Shown one piece after another: positions 50,401 to 57,735 of a stretch of 64,000 nucleotides of DNA. The stretch covers positions 1 to 64,000 of the forward strand of contig NZ_FNGI01000007.1 in NCBI RefSeq assembly GCF_900102945.1, read 5' to 3'. The stretch comes from Modicisalibacter muralis. Its GTDB lineage: Bacteria; Pseudomonadota; Gammaproteobacteria; Pseudomonadales; Halomonadaceae. The notes under the pieces were generated by a model that was given only the letters and a program-made list of their open reading frames with translations, did no database searches and was not told the DNA's origin. Within the stretch, counting starts at the first letter, position 1; each line of letters begins with the position of its first letter. The position numbers and the translations under genes are program-made.

Positions 50401-51090
50401 ATGCGCCGCTATTTCGTGACCGGCACCGACACCGATGCCGGCAAGACGCTAGTCGCCGCCGCCATGCTCGCCAAGGCACGACGACGGGGCTTGACCACGC
50501 TGGGCCTGAAGCCGGTGGCCGCCGGTTGTGAACACACGCCAGACGGCTTGCGCAACGCCGACGCGCTGGCCCTGCAGGCATTCTCATATCCCGGGATCGA
50601 TTACACCGTCGTCAACCCGATCGCACTCAAACCACCTATCGCCCCACATCTCGCGGCCGCTCGCGCCAACTGGACGATCCGGCTGGCGCAATTGCACGAT
50701 CTCGTGGCGGCTGCAATGCGAGAGCCGCGTGACTTGACGCTGATCGAAGGCGCCGGCGGTTGGCGAGTCCCGCTCAACGACGATGAGGACCTGAGCGGCC
50801 TGGCTGGGCGCCTCGATCTGCCGGTGATCCTGGTGGTGGGCCTACGGCTGGGTTGCATCAACCACGCACGCCTGACCCTGGAGGCAATCCGCGCCGAAGG
50901 GCTCGCCGTCGCCGGCTGGGTCGCCAGCCAGGTCGACCCCGAGTTCGCCGAGCGTGAAGCCAATCTGGCGACGCTAAGAGCCCACCTGCCCGCGCCCTGC
51001 CTCGGTGTCATTCCCTGGCTCGGTGATAACGGCGACGACTTGGTGCTCGCCGAGCGTGCCGCTGACTATCTCGATCTGCCCGGCGATTGA
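50401..51090 (+). CDS. bioD: Dethiobiotin synthetase
   Basis: A 229-residue ATP-dependent carboxylase closing the ureido ring. The P-loop is TGTDTDAGKT, LKPVAAGCE follows, and the EGAGGWRVPLN loop is intact. It is the last gene of the operon; bioA, the step between BioF and BioD, is not in the window. Confidence 0.96.
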   Translation: MRRYFVTGTDTDAGKTLVAAAMLAKARRRGLTTLGLKPVAAGCEHTPDGLRNADALALQAFSYPGIDYTVVNPIALKPPIAPHLAAARANWTIRLAQLHDLVAAAMREPRDLTLIEGAGGWRVPLNDDEDLSGLAGRLDLPVILVVGLRLGCINHARLTLEAIRAEGLAVAGWVASQVDPEFAEREANLATLRAHLPAPCLGVIPWLGDNGDDLVLAERAADYLDLPGD

Positions 51091-51114
51091 CTTGGCGGGC
51101 GGCGTCCGTACAAT
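51087..51114 (+). promoter_or_regulatory. Promoter of tRNA-Leu
   Basis: TTGACT (51087-51092), a 16-base spacer and TACAAT (51109-51114) lie 20 bases before the tRNA. The -35 box overlaps the bioD stop. Confidence 0.75.
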
Positions 51115-51133
51115 ACGCTCGGTCCTGCCCCAT

Positions 51134-51218
51134 GCGGATGTGGTGGAATTGGTAGACACGCTAGATTTAGGTTCTAGTGCCGCAAGGCGTGGGAGTTCGA
51201 GTCTCCCCATCCGCACCA
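51134..51218 (+). tRNA. tRNA-Leu (anticodon UAG), CCA encoded
   Basis: The acceptor stem GCGGATG pairs with CATCCGC and the 3' ACCA is encoded. The anticodon arm CTAGA-TTTAGGT-TCTAG gives anticodon TAG, reading CUA/CUG. There is the long type-II variable arm (TGCCGCAAGGCGT) and GTTCGAGTC in the T-arm. The integrase gene begins 180 bases downstream, so this is the likely integration target. Confidence 0.97.
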
Positions 51219-51330
51219 TACAGCTTAACCTAGCATCATCTGACCTGCCCTCGAAGTCCAGAAAGCCGCACCACTACGGGCCTTCCTTTCACCTGACTTA
51301 ATCCGAGCTACACGCAATAGCGCTTTGCTC

Positions 51331-51377
51331 GGTGTACACCCACGTGTACCCTAAAGTTCGTGGGTACATGGGGTACA
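51331..51377. repeat. Candidate integrase arm-type sites
   Basis: The palindrome GGTGTACACC (51331-51340) and TGTACCC (51345-51351) face two direct GGGTACA copies (51362-51368 and 51371-51377, 9-base pitch). They lie directly upstream of the integrase start. Use as integrase or excisionase sites is inferred. Confidence 0.4.
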
Positions 51378-51397
51378 AGCGTTGGGGAACGCTCATC

Positions 51398-52651
51398 ATG
51401 AAACGATCGCAGATAAAGCGGCGGCCGCTGGCCGATACTGTGCTGGCCTCGCTCGAGCCGGAAGCCAGCGACTACCGCGAGCTGGACGGGAACGGGCTTT
51501 ATTTCCGGGTCCGCAAGAACGGCTCCAAGTCATGGAACCTCCGCTACAAACGTCCGAACGGCAAGTGGGCATGGCTCGGGCTGGGTGGCTTCCCGGCCGT
51601 CTCCGGGAAGGCAGCAAGGAAGGAAGCTCAGCGGCTGAATGACATTGCCGCTGACGGCATCGACCTGGCGGTGTACAAGCAAGGTCTACAAGAACAGCAC
51701 CTGTTCGCGCCAGCCGCCGAGGACTGGTATCAGGCGAAGGTCAACGCCGGGCGCGCCTTCGGGACCACTCGGCAGATGCGTCTCTACCTGGACAGCGACA
51801 TCCTGCCGGCGATCGGGAAGAAGGCTCTCGGTGCCGTGACCCGGGCAGACTGCACAAAGATTCAGGAAGGCCTCGAGAAACGCGGCGCGCACAACGTGGC
51901 GAAGAAAACCCGCTCGTGGATCAACCAGATCTTCTCGCGCGCTATCGCTCAGGGGAAGTGCGAGCTCAACCCGGCCTCGGAACTGAAGCACATCGCCGCC
52001 GAGGCCCCGCAGACGACCCACTACCCTCACCTGCTGGAACCTGCCTTCCCGGAATTCCTGCACGCCCTGCGCGGCTCCCGCAGCCGGATTATCTCGATCA
52101 CTGCTGTGTGGCTGGTCCTGCGCACGGCGTCGAGGCCGGGCATGGTGCGCCTGGCTGAGTGGTCGGAGATCGATCTCGATGAAGCCCTATGGTCGATCTC
52201 AGCCGAGAAAATGAAGATGCGACGCGACCAACTGGTACCACTCTCCCGCCAGAGCGTCGAGGATCTGCGCCTGCTGCACGAAATCACCGGCCGCAGCAAA
52301 TGGGTATTCCCTGGCAACGGCCCGAAGAATCCAACGCTCAGCGAGAACACCATCAACAAGGTGATCGCCATGGTCGGGTACAAGGGGAAGCTCGTTGGCC
52401 ACGGCTCACGCCACACCGCGTCGACGCTTCTGCGTGAGCACGGCTGGCATAAGGATCTTGTCGAGGCCCAACTGGCTCATAAGGAGAAAGGCGTCGCCGG
52501 CATCTACAACCAGGCTGCCTATATCGGCAAGCGCCGGACAATGATGCAGTGGTACAGCGACTATCTGGATGCGCTCGAGCATGGCATGACCGATGAGCAG
52601 CGGAAGCGGTTCTCAAGTCAGGTGATTGGCATGGCCTTGGCGCAAGATTGA
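51398..52651 (+). CDS. Tyrosine recombinase/integrase, P4 type (DUF4102 N-terminus)
   Basis: A 417-residue integrase. An N-terminal DUF4102 DNA-binding domain (GLYFRVRKNGSKSWNLRYK, then WAWLGLGGFP) is followed by a SAM-like core-binding domain and the catalytic domain. Catalytic residues are visible: Arg in TASRPGMVRLAEW, His-x-x-Arg in GHGSRHTAS, His in AHKEKGVAGIYN and the nucleophilic Tyr in NQAAYIGKR or the preceding IYN. The ATG at 51398 was chosen; in-frame ATGs at 51332 and 51368 fall among the arm-like repeats. It lies next to tRNA-Leu, its probable target. Confidence 0.93.
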   Translation: MKRSQIKRRPLADTVLASLEPEASDYRELDGNGLYFRVRKNGSKSWNLRYKRPNGKWAWLGLGGFPAVSGKAARKEAQRLNDIAADGIDLAVYKQGLQEQHLFAPAAEDWYQAKVNAGRAFGTTRQMRLYLDSDILPAIGKKALGAVTRADCTKIQEGLEKRGAHNVAKKTRSWINQIFSRAIAQGKCELNPASELKHIAAEAPQTTHYPHLLEPAFPEFLHALRGSRSRIISITAVWLVLRTASRPGMVRLAEWSEIDLDEALWSISAEKMKMRRDQLVPLSRQSVEDLRLLHEITGRSKWVFPGNGPKNPTLSENTINKVIAMVGYKGKLVGHGSRHTASTLLREHGWHKDLVEAQLAHKEKGVAGIYNQAAYIGKRRTMMQWYSDYLDALEHGMTDEQRKRFSSQVIGMALAQD

Positions 52652-52673
52652 TTCATCGGGAAGGGATGCGGTT

Positions 52674-53060
52674 ATGTGGACTGAGATCGCTTGGGGGCTG
52701 ATAGGCGTACTGGTCGGCGGCCTGATTGGTCACCGGCTAGCTATCGGGCGGGACAGAAGGAAGGAGCGTAACGAAGTCAGGGAGCCTGTATGGGTTGCTT
52801 TGAACGAATCCGTGTCAGACAGAAATCCATACAGATTTGAACCGGCACGCCTTCCCAAGAAAGCTATGGTCCAGGCATATCGCGCGCGTGTTGGTGATCG
52901 CGAATTCAGTCATTTTGAGGATATGCTAAAGGATCTTCAAAATTTCGTCAGTGAGAACGGCAGTTCCGACGGCTTCGGTGGCCGAATATTCTCGCCGGAC
53001 TATTACAGGGAACTTCATCGGAAGGTTGATAGGTTACTGAGGCACACTAGGCAACGGTAA
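52674..53060 (+). CDS. Single-TM hypothetical protein of the island
   Basis: A 128-residue protein with one N-terminal TM helix (about residues 5-24; WGLIGVLVGGLIGHRLAIG) and a basic, cytoplasmic domain (RDRRKERNEVREP...FSPDYYRELHRKVDRLL). No family recognised. The ATG at 52674 has AAGGGA upstream; the longer frame overlaps the integrase and was not used. It lies 22 bases after the integrase, so it may be co-transcribed. Confidence 0.6.
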   Translation: MWTEIAWGLIGVLVGGLIGHRLAIGRDRRKERNEVREPVWVALNESVSDRNPYRFEPARLPKKAMVQAYRARVGDREFSHFEDMLKDLQNFVSENGSSDGFGGRIFSPDYYRELHRKVDRLLRHTRQR

Positions 53061-53083
53061 GAACCTAGCTCCCACTTACTTAG

Positions 53084-53145
53084 TGGATTCCGCTGTGGCG
53101 CGGTAGCAGGACAGCGGATTTTGAATCCGTTTTAGAGGTAATCCA
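53084..53145 (+). tRNA. tRNA-Gln(UUG)-like sequence lacking a T-arm (remnant)
   Basis: TGGATT (53084-53089) can pair with AATCCA (53140-53145) as a six-pair acceptor stem. The anticodon arm GCGGA-TTTTGAA-TCCGT (53114-53130) has a 7-base loop with anticodon TTG. A GCGGTAG stretch fits a D-loop. Between the anticodon arm and the acceptor 3' strand there are only nine bases (TTTAGAGGT), so the T-arm is missing, and no CCA follows. It is most likely a decayed or deleted phage tRNA. Confidence 0.4.
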
Positions 53146-53436
53146 TGGCCGCGCTTGCTACGGGCTTTTCTACCTCTAACAGCAACTTACGGCCTTCCGC
53201 TCTTCGCACTGGTTGCGCCCAAGCTCTGTCTTCTGCGACCAAACTGCGACCACATCTTCCTTCCATCGCTCCATTACGATATTTTTACTCGGGCTCGCTG
53301 AGCGTACAGCCATTGGCTGTGTTGTGCAGTCGGGTGCTGCCGCCAACGCGACTGCTCGTAAACTGCAATAGGCAGCAGGTCTGGGCCCCCTTCCCGGCTC
53401 TCCAAGAGACCTAGGGGAAGTTGAAGAGGGATGCGC

Positions 53437-53586
53437 ATGCAAATGCCCGAATCAACGCGCTCAGGTGGTCTGATCCTTAAGGCTGGTGCTTTCGTCACCA
53501 TCTTTCAGGCTCTTGCTTCTACGCTTCCGGCGTGGGGCGCGGTTCTGATCGCCATGGTTGTCGTTGTTACTTTGCTGAAAGTGTAA
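53437..53586 (+). CDS. Small single-TM protein
   Basis: A 49-residue ORF with one long hydrophobic segment from about residue 31 to the end (WGAVLIAMVVVVTLLK). The ATG at 53437 has AGAGG 7 bases upstream; an ATG at 53431 is in frame. An imperfect hairpin (53591-53623) follows the stop. It could be a small phage membrane protein; no family recognised. Confidence 0.4.
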   Translation: MQMPESTRSGGLILKAGAFVTIFQALASTLPAWGAVLIAMVVVVTLLKV

Positions 53587-54001
53587 GGCCTTCAGCCCCG
53601 CCCAGCTCTGCTGGGTTGGGGCTCCTAACACACGCCGATGATGGCGGCATAGCCCTGTTTATACAGCATCAAAGCCGCACAAACCGCGCCATTGCTGGCC
53701 TGATCAAGTAGTTAACCACTCCTCCAAACACGTCGAATAGCATGAAATGGCGTCCGGTTTGCCCCATTTTTGCCCCATAGGTGGCACGGGCATGGCGATC
53801 AACTTTCCGGAGGCACGTTGTGCCGGTGGGCAGCGAGCTATCTGGCGCAGTGGATGTCGGGCCTTCCTTCGCCAGTAGAGAACTCCAGGATAAAAGGCAG
53901 GGATAGGTGTTTCGCTAAAGTTTCTGGGTCGATGGCCGATATATCTTTTTTAGTCAGCACATGCTGCCTAAAGCCTATCAAGAAAGTACGCAAGGGACTG
54001 G
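53587..54001. other. Gene-poor stretch with paired TTGCCCCAT repeats
   Basis: I see no supported gene in these 415 bases. Two direct TTGCCCCAT copies (53759-53767 and 53770-53778) sit 11 bases apart, one helical turn, like recombinase arm sites. The rest is unremarkable and partly AT-richer than the core chromosome. Confidence 0.5.
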
Positions 54002-54376
54002 ATGAGAAAATTACTTGTTACAACCACCCTCACAGCGCTGTTGGTGTCCATCACTGCTTGTGCAACTCATACGGTGCCATCAGAGATGACCCGAGGAAGC
54101 GGCCCATCTAGGTTCTCAATAAATCCTGGTGATAGCGTCGAAGCGATGCAGTATGCATGCGCGTCGGATATGCTGATAGCGTCACCAGCCGATCACGCTA
54201 CGGGCATCAGGTCTCGCGTTGTTACGACCGGCACTCCTGTTGTTATCTCCGTCGATGCTACGTTGCAGGATGTTGGGCTTTTTCATGAATCTCTACCGGT
54301 AACCTATCGCTGTGAATATATTGACGGCAGGCTTCGCAGTGCAACTTGGACCAAGGGGCTGCTAGGATCTGAGTAG
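54002..54376 (+). CDS. Putative lipoprotein
   Basis: A 124-residue protein with a signal peptide and lipobox SITAC (Cys20). The mature part has three further Cys residues and a C-terminal strand-rich portion (VTYRCEYIDGRLRSATW). No family recognised. The sequence is AT-richer than the chromosome, fitting an acquired gene. It may be a lysogenic-conversion gene; that is inference from position only. Confidence 0.65.
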   Translation: MRKLLVTTTLTALLVSITACATHTVPSEMTRGSGPSRFSINPGDSVEAMQYACASDMLIASPADHATGIRSRVVTTGTPVVISVDATLQDVGLFHESLPVTYRCEYIDGRLRSATWTKGLLGSE

Positions 54377-54417
54377 GCGAGAGGGAATCGCCCGAGCACA
54401 ACAGCACAGACAATTAC

Positions 54418-54630
54418 TTATGAGTAACTGAAAGTCCATAAACCCCATCTTTTCAGGGCTGATTTATATCTGCAGGGGTTGCTGTCCAGCGGGATCAGCC
54501 CGTCATCGAGGAAGCGCGTCAGGCGTTCCCACTGACTGGTTGGGGGTCCAGTCGGCTTTGCCGGTCTTGTCCTTAGGCTGAACTTTTTGGGCCTCGACGA
54601 ACTTGCGTCGGGCATACACCCAACAGCCGG
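54418..54630 (-). pseudogene. IS66-family transposase (TnpC) remnant
   Basis: In one minus-strand frame, from 54628, the sequence reads GCWVYARRKFVEAQK and then TGKADW, matching the IS66 TnpC DDE domain. In another frame it resumes as QWERLTRFLDDGLIPLDSN, the block just before the C-terminal signature. The roughly 60 residues expected between are missing and the frame changes, so this is an internally deleted, dead copy. No IS ends were found. Confidence 0.8.
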
Positions 54631-54924
54631 GTCGAGACGAGCATACCAATCACACTAATCTATGTGTCACTCGGACTCCACAGGCTCCACCCCTCCCCCG
54701 GCAACACCCCACCCACGTCGATGCTATACCCGCTGTCATCGATCCGGTGCAGCACCCGCTGGCGACCCCGTCGGTCATGGTCAGCTCAGAGTGGCGGGCT
54801 GAGTTAATACGGTCTACTACTTAATGCTGGCTTGTGTAATGAATCGCTACATTAAGAAATGGTGCTGCGCTACCAGCATCACTCCCACAGGCCATTACGC
54901 AGACTACGACTGGAGCTTCAAATC
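54631..54924. other. Non-coding stretch between IS66 remnant and YegP gene
   Basis: I see no supported gene. Short plus-strand frames here (for example 54603-54824) have no ribosome site or recognisable motif and run through the IS66 debris. Confidence 0.5.
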
Positions 54925-55254
54925 ATGGGCTATTACGACATCAAGCTGTCTGGCAGCAGCCGGTACCACTTCACCCTCAAAGCCGGGAACCATGAAACCA
55001 TCCTCAGCAGTGAGATTTACGAATCCAAGCAAGGTGCATTGAGTGGCATTCTGTCTTGCCAGACAAATAGCCCGCTCGACGAACGCTATGATCGTCAAAC
55101 CGCGCGCGACGGCAGCCCCTACTTCAACCTGAAGGCTGGCAACGGCCAGGTCATCGGCACCAGCGAGATGTATTCGTCTACCGCCGCTCGCGATAACGGT
55201 ATTGAATCAGTCAAGACCAACGGGCCATCGACTGACGTGCGCGATAATACCTGA
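54925..55254 (+). CDS. YegP/DUF1508 family protein
   Basis: A 109-residue protein made of two DUF1508 repeats: YHFTLKAGNHETILSSEIYESK and YFNLKAGNGQVIGTSEMYSS, each followed by a helix and NS/NG turn. It matches E. coli YegP along its length, including the C-terminal KTNG-x-x-x-x-VRDNT. The function of the family is unknown. The ATG at 54925 gives the family N-terminus; upstream frame is not used. Confidence 0.88.
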   Translation: MGYYDIKLSGSSRYHFTLKAGNHETILSSEIYESKQGALSGILSCQTNSPLDERYDRQTARDGSPYFNLKAGNGQVIGTSEMYSSTAARDNGIESVKTNGPSTDVRDNT

Positions 55255-55283
55255 CTGCATGCGCCATTATTGATCGGTGACGA

Positions 55284-55307
55284 AAAGCCCCGACCTAGGG
55301 CCGGGGC
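55284..55307 (-). terminator. Hairpin with T-run on the minus strand
   Basis: GCCCCG (55287-55292) pairs with CGGGGC (55302-55307). Read on the minus strand it is followed by TTTT (55283-55286), so it can end transcripts of the tail operon. It also lies 32 bases after the YegP gene. Confidence 0.6.
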
Positions 55308-55349
55308 AATGACGCAGGTTACTCGGCGATAGATCGCATACTGAAGGCG

Positions 55350-55544
55350 TCACCGGGATTCTAAACACACTCCGCCCCACCGTATGTAGGAAATCCCCGA
55401 CACGCCGTGTAAGAGATTGGCTATACAGCGTGCGCAGTTCGCATTTAGCCCAGCCACAAAAAGAGCCATGCCCAGCATCCCTGCCAGGGCATGGCTCATC
55501 ATCTTCGCCAGCGTAATCAGTGCCCTATCCTTGGGGCCGACCAT
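55350..55544 (-). CDS. Possible small membrane protein downstream of the tail genes
   Basis: A 64-residue ORF with one or two hydrophobic stretches (ALAGMLGMALFVAGL) and a CARC motif. The ribosome site is weak (GAGG 10 bases upstream). It lies on the tail-operon strand and ends 43 bases before a minus-strand terminator, which supports transcription. No family recognised. Confidence 0.3.
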   Translation of the reverse strand: MVGPKDRALITLAKMMSHALAGMLGMALFVAGLNANCARCIANLLHGVSGISYIRWGGVCLESR

Positions 55545-55714
55545 CCGTGGCGGGCCTCATGGCCCCTAGAAGCTGGCAGGCTTTTAATATAGTCGGTGTC
55601 CTCTTCCTGCGATATTTGAGTCCGGTGATGAAGTGTTAGCCAGCGGTACAGCGCCGTCGCGCATATGCGACGCTCTGGCGGCGATGCCTGATCCGGGTCC
55701 AGCCTAGAACCCCA
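55517..55714 (-). other. 65-codon in-frame extension after the collar-fibre stop
   Basis: After the TGA of the collar fibre (55715-55717) the same frame stays open for 65 codons. It has no ATG, GTG or TTG start of its own and no ribosome site. It could be a lost C-terminal part of the fibre or chance. Confidence 0.25.
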
Positions 55715-56887
55715 TCAACACCGAATACACGGCAGCAGCGGCATGTTGCGCACGCGCACCTCGTCGCCACCTTCGTCCTGGATCGTGAGGGGGTGGTCAT
55801 GATCGCCAACCGGCGCGACCTCTATCGGGTGGTCATGCTCGCCGCCAGCCGCAACGCTGATAGGGTGACCGTGAACCCCGGCATATTCCGTGTAATACCG
55901 ATACGCGCCGGCATCCTCCCCCTCGTTACGAGGGCCGCCGTCGTATGAGGCGGCGGTAGATCCATGCCCGACCTCATGATGACCGCCTTCCAGGTGCCTA
56001 TGGTTGCCCGCTTGCCCAGCGCTCGCGCCGTGACCGTGCCGACCCGCGGTAGCGCTCGAGGCGGGGTGATCATGCCCACCGCCCCCACCTACCGCCCCAT
56101 CGTGATCGTGCCGCTTGTTCTGGTCGGCCTGGTACTCGGCAATCCCGCGCCCCTCGCCCAGCCAGCGCGGAGTCATGTCGAGATAGTTCGGCAGGTTGAA
56201 CGTGGTCACGCCGTCACCCACGCCGAACGGGGCGAAGACGAGATCCACCCCCACGGCCGTCGCCGTCGCGGCGATGGAGATCGTCACGCTGTTGGCGTCG
56301 ACGATGGATTCCACCACCGCGCCCAGGGGAATGCCCGGCCCGCTAAGCGGCGAATCCTCGTCGATGTCCTCGGTCGTGGGTATCCCGCTGATCGTCGCCG
56401 AGCCCGCGACCGTATCGCCCGAGGTCAGGATCGCCAGCGCAGCAAACAGCTCGAAGTCGGCGCTACGCGATTTCTCGACGCCATTGGCCACATACCAGCC
56501 CTGCGGCGCCCGCTTGAACGGAAAACCCATCACCGCGCCCGCCGGCATCACCATGCGCAGCAGCTTATCCAGGATGTAGCTCTGCTCGTCGTCGGCGACA
56601 CGCAGCACCGCGCCCGCATTGCCCGCCTTGGGCGGCAGGCCGGTCTCGGTGATTTCCTGCGCCTGGTCACGGTACAACAAGGCCTCGCCGGCCGAGGTCG
56701 CGGCGGCCTGCCTGTCCTCGGCGACCTGGTCGAGATCCTGGTTGAGCGTCGTCATCGTCTGCCGCAGCTCGCCGCCGAACTGCACTAGCGCCGCGTTACG
56801 ACCGCCGTCTTTGGTGATCGCCTCATCGGTATCGCCCAGCTCAAAATCGTACTGAGAAAAATTGGGAACGGTGGGTACGTGAGCCAC
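55715..56887 (-). CDS. Phage tail collar fibre with HxH-repeat tip
   Basis: A 390-residue tail protein. A coiled-coil-like N-terminus (about 30-80) is followed by a tail-collar domain (about 114-250; MPAGAVMGFPFKRAPQGWYVANG and GDGVTTFNLPNYLDM). That domain is split by an inserted ~65-residue beta domain (about 155-218). Residues 258-366 are Gly/His-rich with seven HxH motifs: His260, 272, 284 and 296, then 339, 351 and 363, each group at an exact 12-residue pitch. T4 gp37 uses HxH motifs to thread iron ions in its receptor tip, so a metal-bound trimeric needle is inferred. It starts at GTG 56887 with GGAGGT upstream. Confidence 0.85.
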   Translation of the reverse strand: MAHVPTVPNFSQYDFELGDTDEAITKDGGRNAALVQFGGELRQTMTTLNQDLDQVAEDRQAAATSAGEALLYRDQAQEITETGLPPKAGNAGAVLRVADDEQSYILDKLLRMVMPAGAVMGFPFKRAPQGWYVANGVEKSRSADFELFAALAILTSGDTVAGSATISGIPTTEDIDEDSPLSGPGIPLGAVVESIVDANSVTISIAATATAVGVDLVFAPFGVGDGVTTFNLPNYLDMTPRWLGEGRGIAEYQADQNKRHDHDGAVGGGGGHDHPASSATAGRHGHGASAGQAGNHRHLEGGHHEVGHGSTAASYDGGPRNEGEDAGAYRYYTEYAGVHGHPISVAAGGEHDHPIEVAPVGDHDHPLTIQDEGGDEVRVRNMPLLPCIRC

Positions 56888-56889
56888 GG

Positions 56890-57705
56890 TCAGACCTCCA
56901 CAAATGTGATCTGGTTACGCCAGTTGTTGAAATGATTGTGCGTATGGGAATAGTGATTCTCGCGTCGCGCGAGAAAGGCGTACTCGGCTTCGTCGATGCC
57001 GCCGGTTTCGGGCAGCACGCTGAGATACACGTCGCGGCGCTTGCCGCTCTTCAGGAAAGCGCTGGTGAATTTGGCGCGGTCATAGGCATCCAGCCAATCG
57101 AGGTTCACCGACAGTCGCCGCGCGAGCCCCTCGCCGATCGTGCGCAGGGAACCGCCCTCCGTCCGCCGGTGCTCGCCGAAATCCTGCCACTCGAGTTGCA
57201 GGCCATAGGACACGTTGAACCGAGGCGACACGACCAGGCCGCTGATAATCCGCCCGATGTCGAAATAGCCATCGGGATTCTGGGGGTCAATGATCGTCAG
57301 CCGGTAGCCAGTCGCCAGGCGGCTGTTCATCCAGAACGCCGCCTGCTGGACGGGGATGCTATCCGTGCTCGTCGCGCCCCACGGATCCACGCCGAAACGG
57401 AAGTCACCGAGCGGAATCAGCCCCGAGATATTCACGTTGCCCGTGTCGTAAATCACCTCGGTGCCGTCGAGGACTTCCAGGCGCACCCGCGACGCCGACG
57501 ACAGGTTATGCCGGTAAAGCACAACGCCATCCAGATAGGATGGCGTTGGCAGCGTGGCGGTTATCGTCTGTGGCGACACGTCTGTCGATCGCCACGACCG
57601 GGCGCGCTCGGAGCGCTGGGTGTTCCCGATGGGCAGGGCCTGGGAACTGGCGTTGAGCAGGGTGGTATCGTGCAGGTTGTTAATGATCAACCGCATGTTG
57701 GGCAT
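56890..57705 (-). CDS. Phage tail-associated protein, unknown
   Basis: A 271-residue, beta-rich protein between two fibre genes on the tail strand, ending 2 bases before the collar fibre. Features: ATLPTPSYLDGVVLYRHNLSSASRV, which looks like a jelly-roll lectin-type strand pattern, and a C-terminal HTHNHFNNWRNQITFVEV. No family recognised with confidence. Its place in the operon suggests a structural tail-tip or fibre-network protein. Confidence 0.7.
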   Translation of the reverse strand: MPNMRLIINNLHDTTLLNASSQALPIGNTQRSERARSWRSTDVSPQTITATLPTPSYLDGVVLYRHNLSSASRVRLEVLDGTEVIYDTGNVNISGLIPLGDFRFGVDPWGATSTDSIPVQQAAFWMNSRLATGYRLTIIDPQNPDGYFDIGRIISGLVVSPRFNVSYGLQLEWQDFGEHRRTEGGSLRTIGEGLARRLSVNLDWLDAYDRAKFTSAFLKSGKRRDVYLSVLPETGGIDEAEYAFLARRENHYSHTHNHFNNWRNQITFVEV

Positions 57706-57735
57706 ACAGGCGTCCCCTGTTATGGCCTCGAGGTG

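Noticed and set aside
53145-53414. Plus-strand ORF of 89 codons after the tRNA-like sequence
   Set aside because: No ribosome site, no motif, and overlapped by equally weak minus-strand frames (53176-53442, 53274-53501).
53770-54111. Plus-strand ORF of 113 codons
   Set aside because: Overlaps the start of the lipoprotein gene in another frame; the lipoprotein has a clear signal peptide and lipobox.
55715-56887. Diversity-generating retroelement linked to the collar fibre
   Set aside because: No reverse transcriptase and no template-repeat copy of the fibre 3' end in the window.
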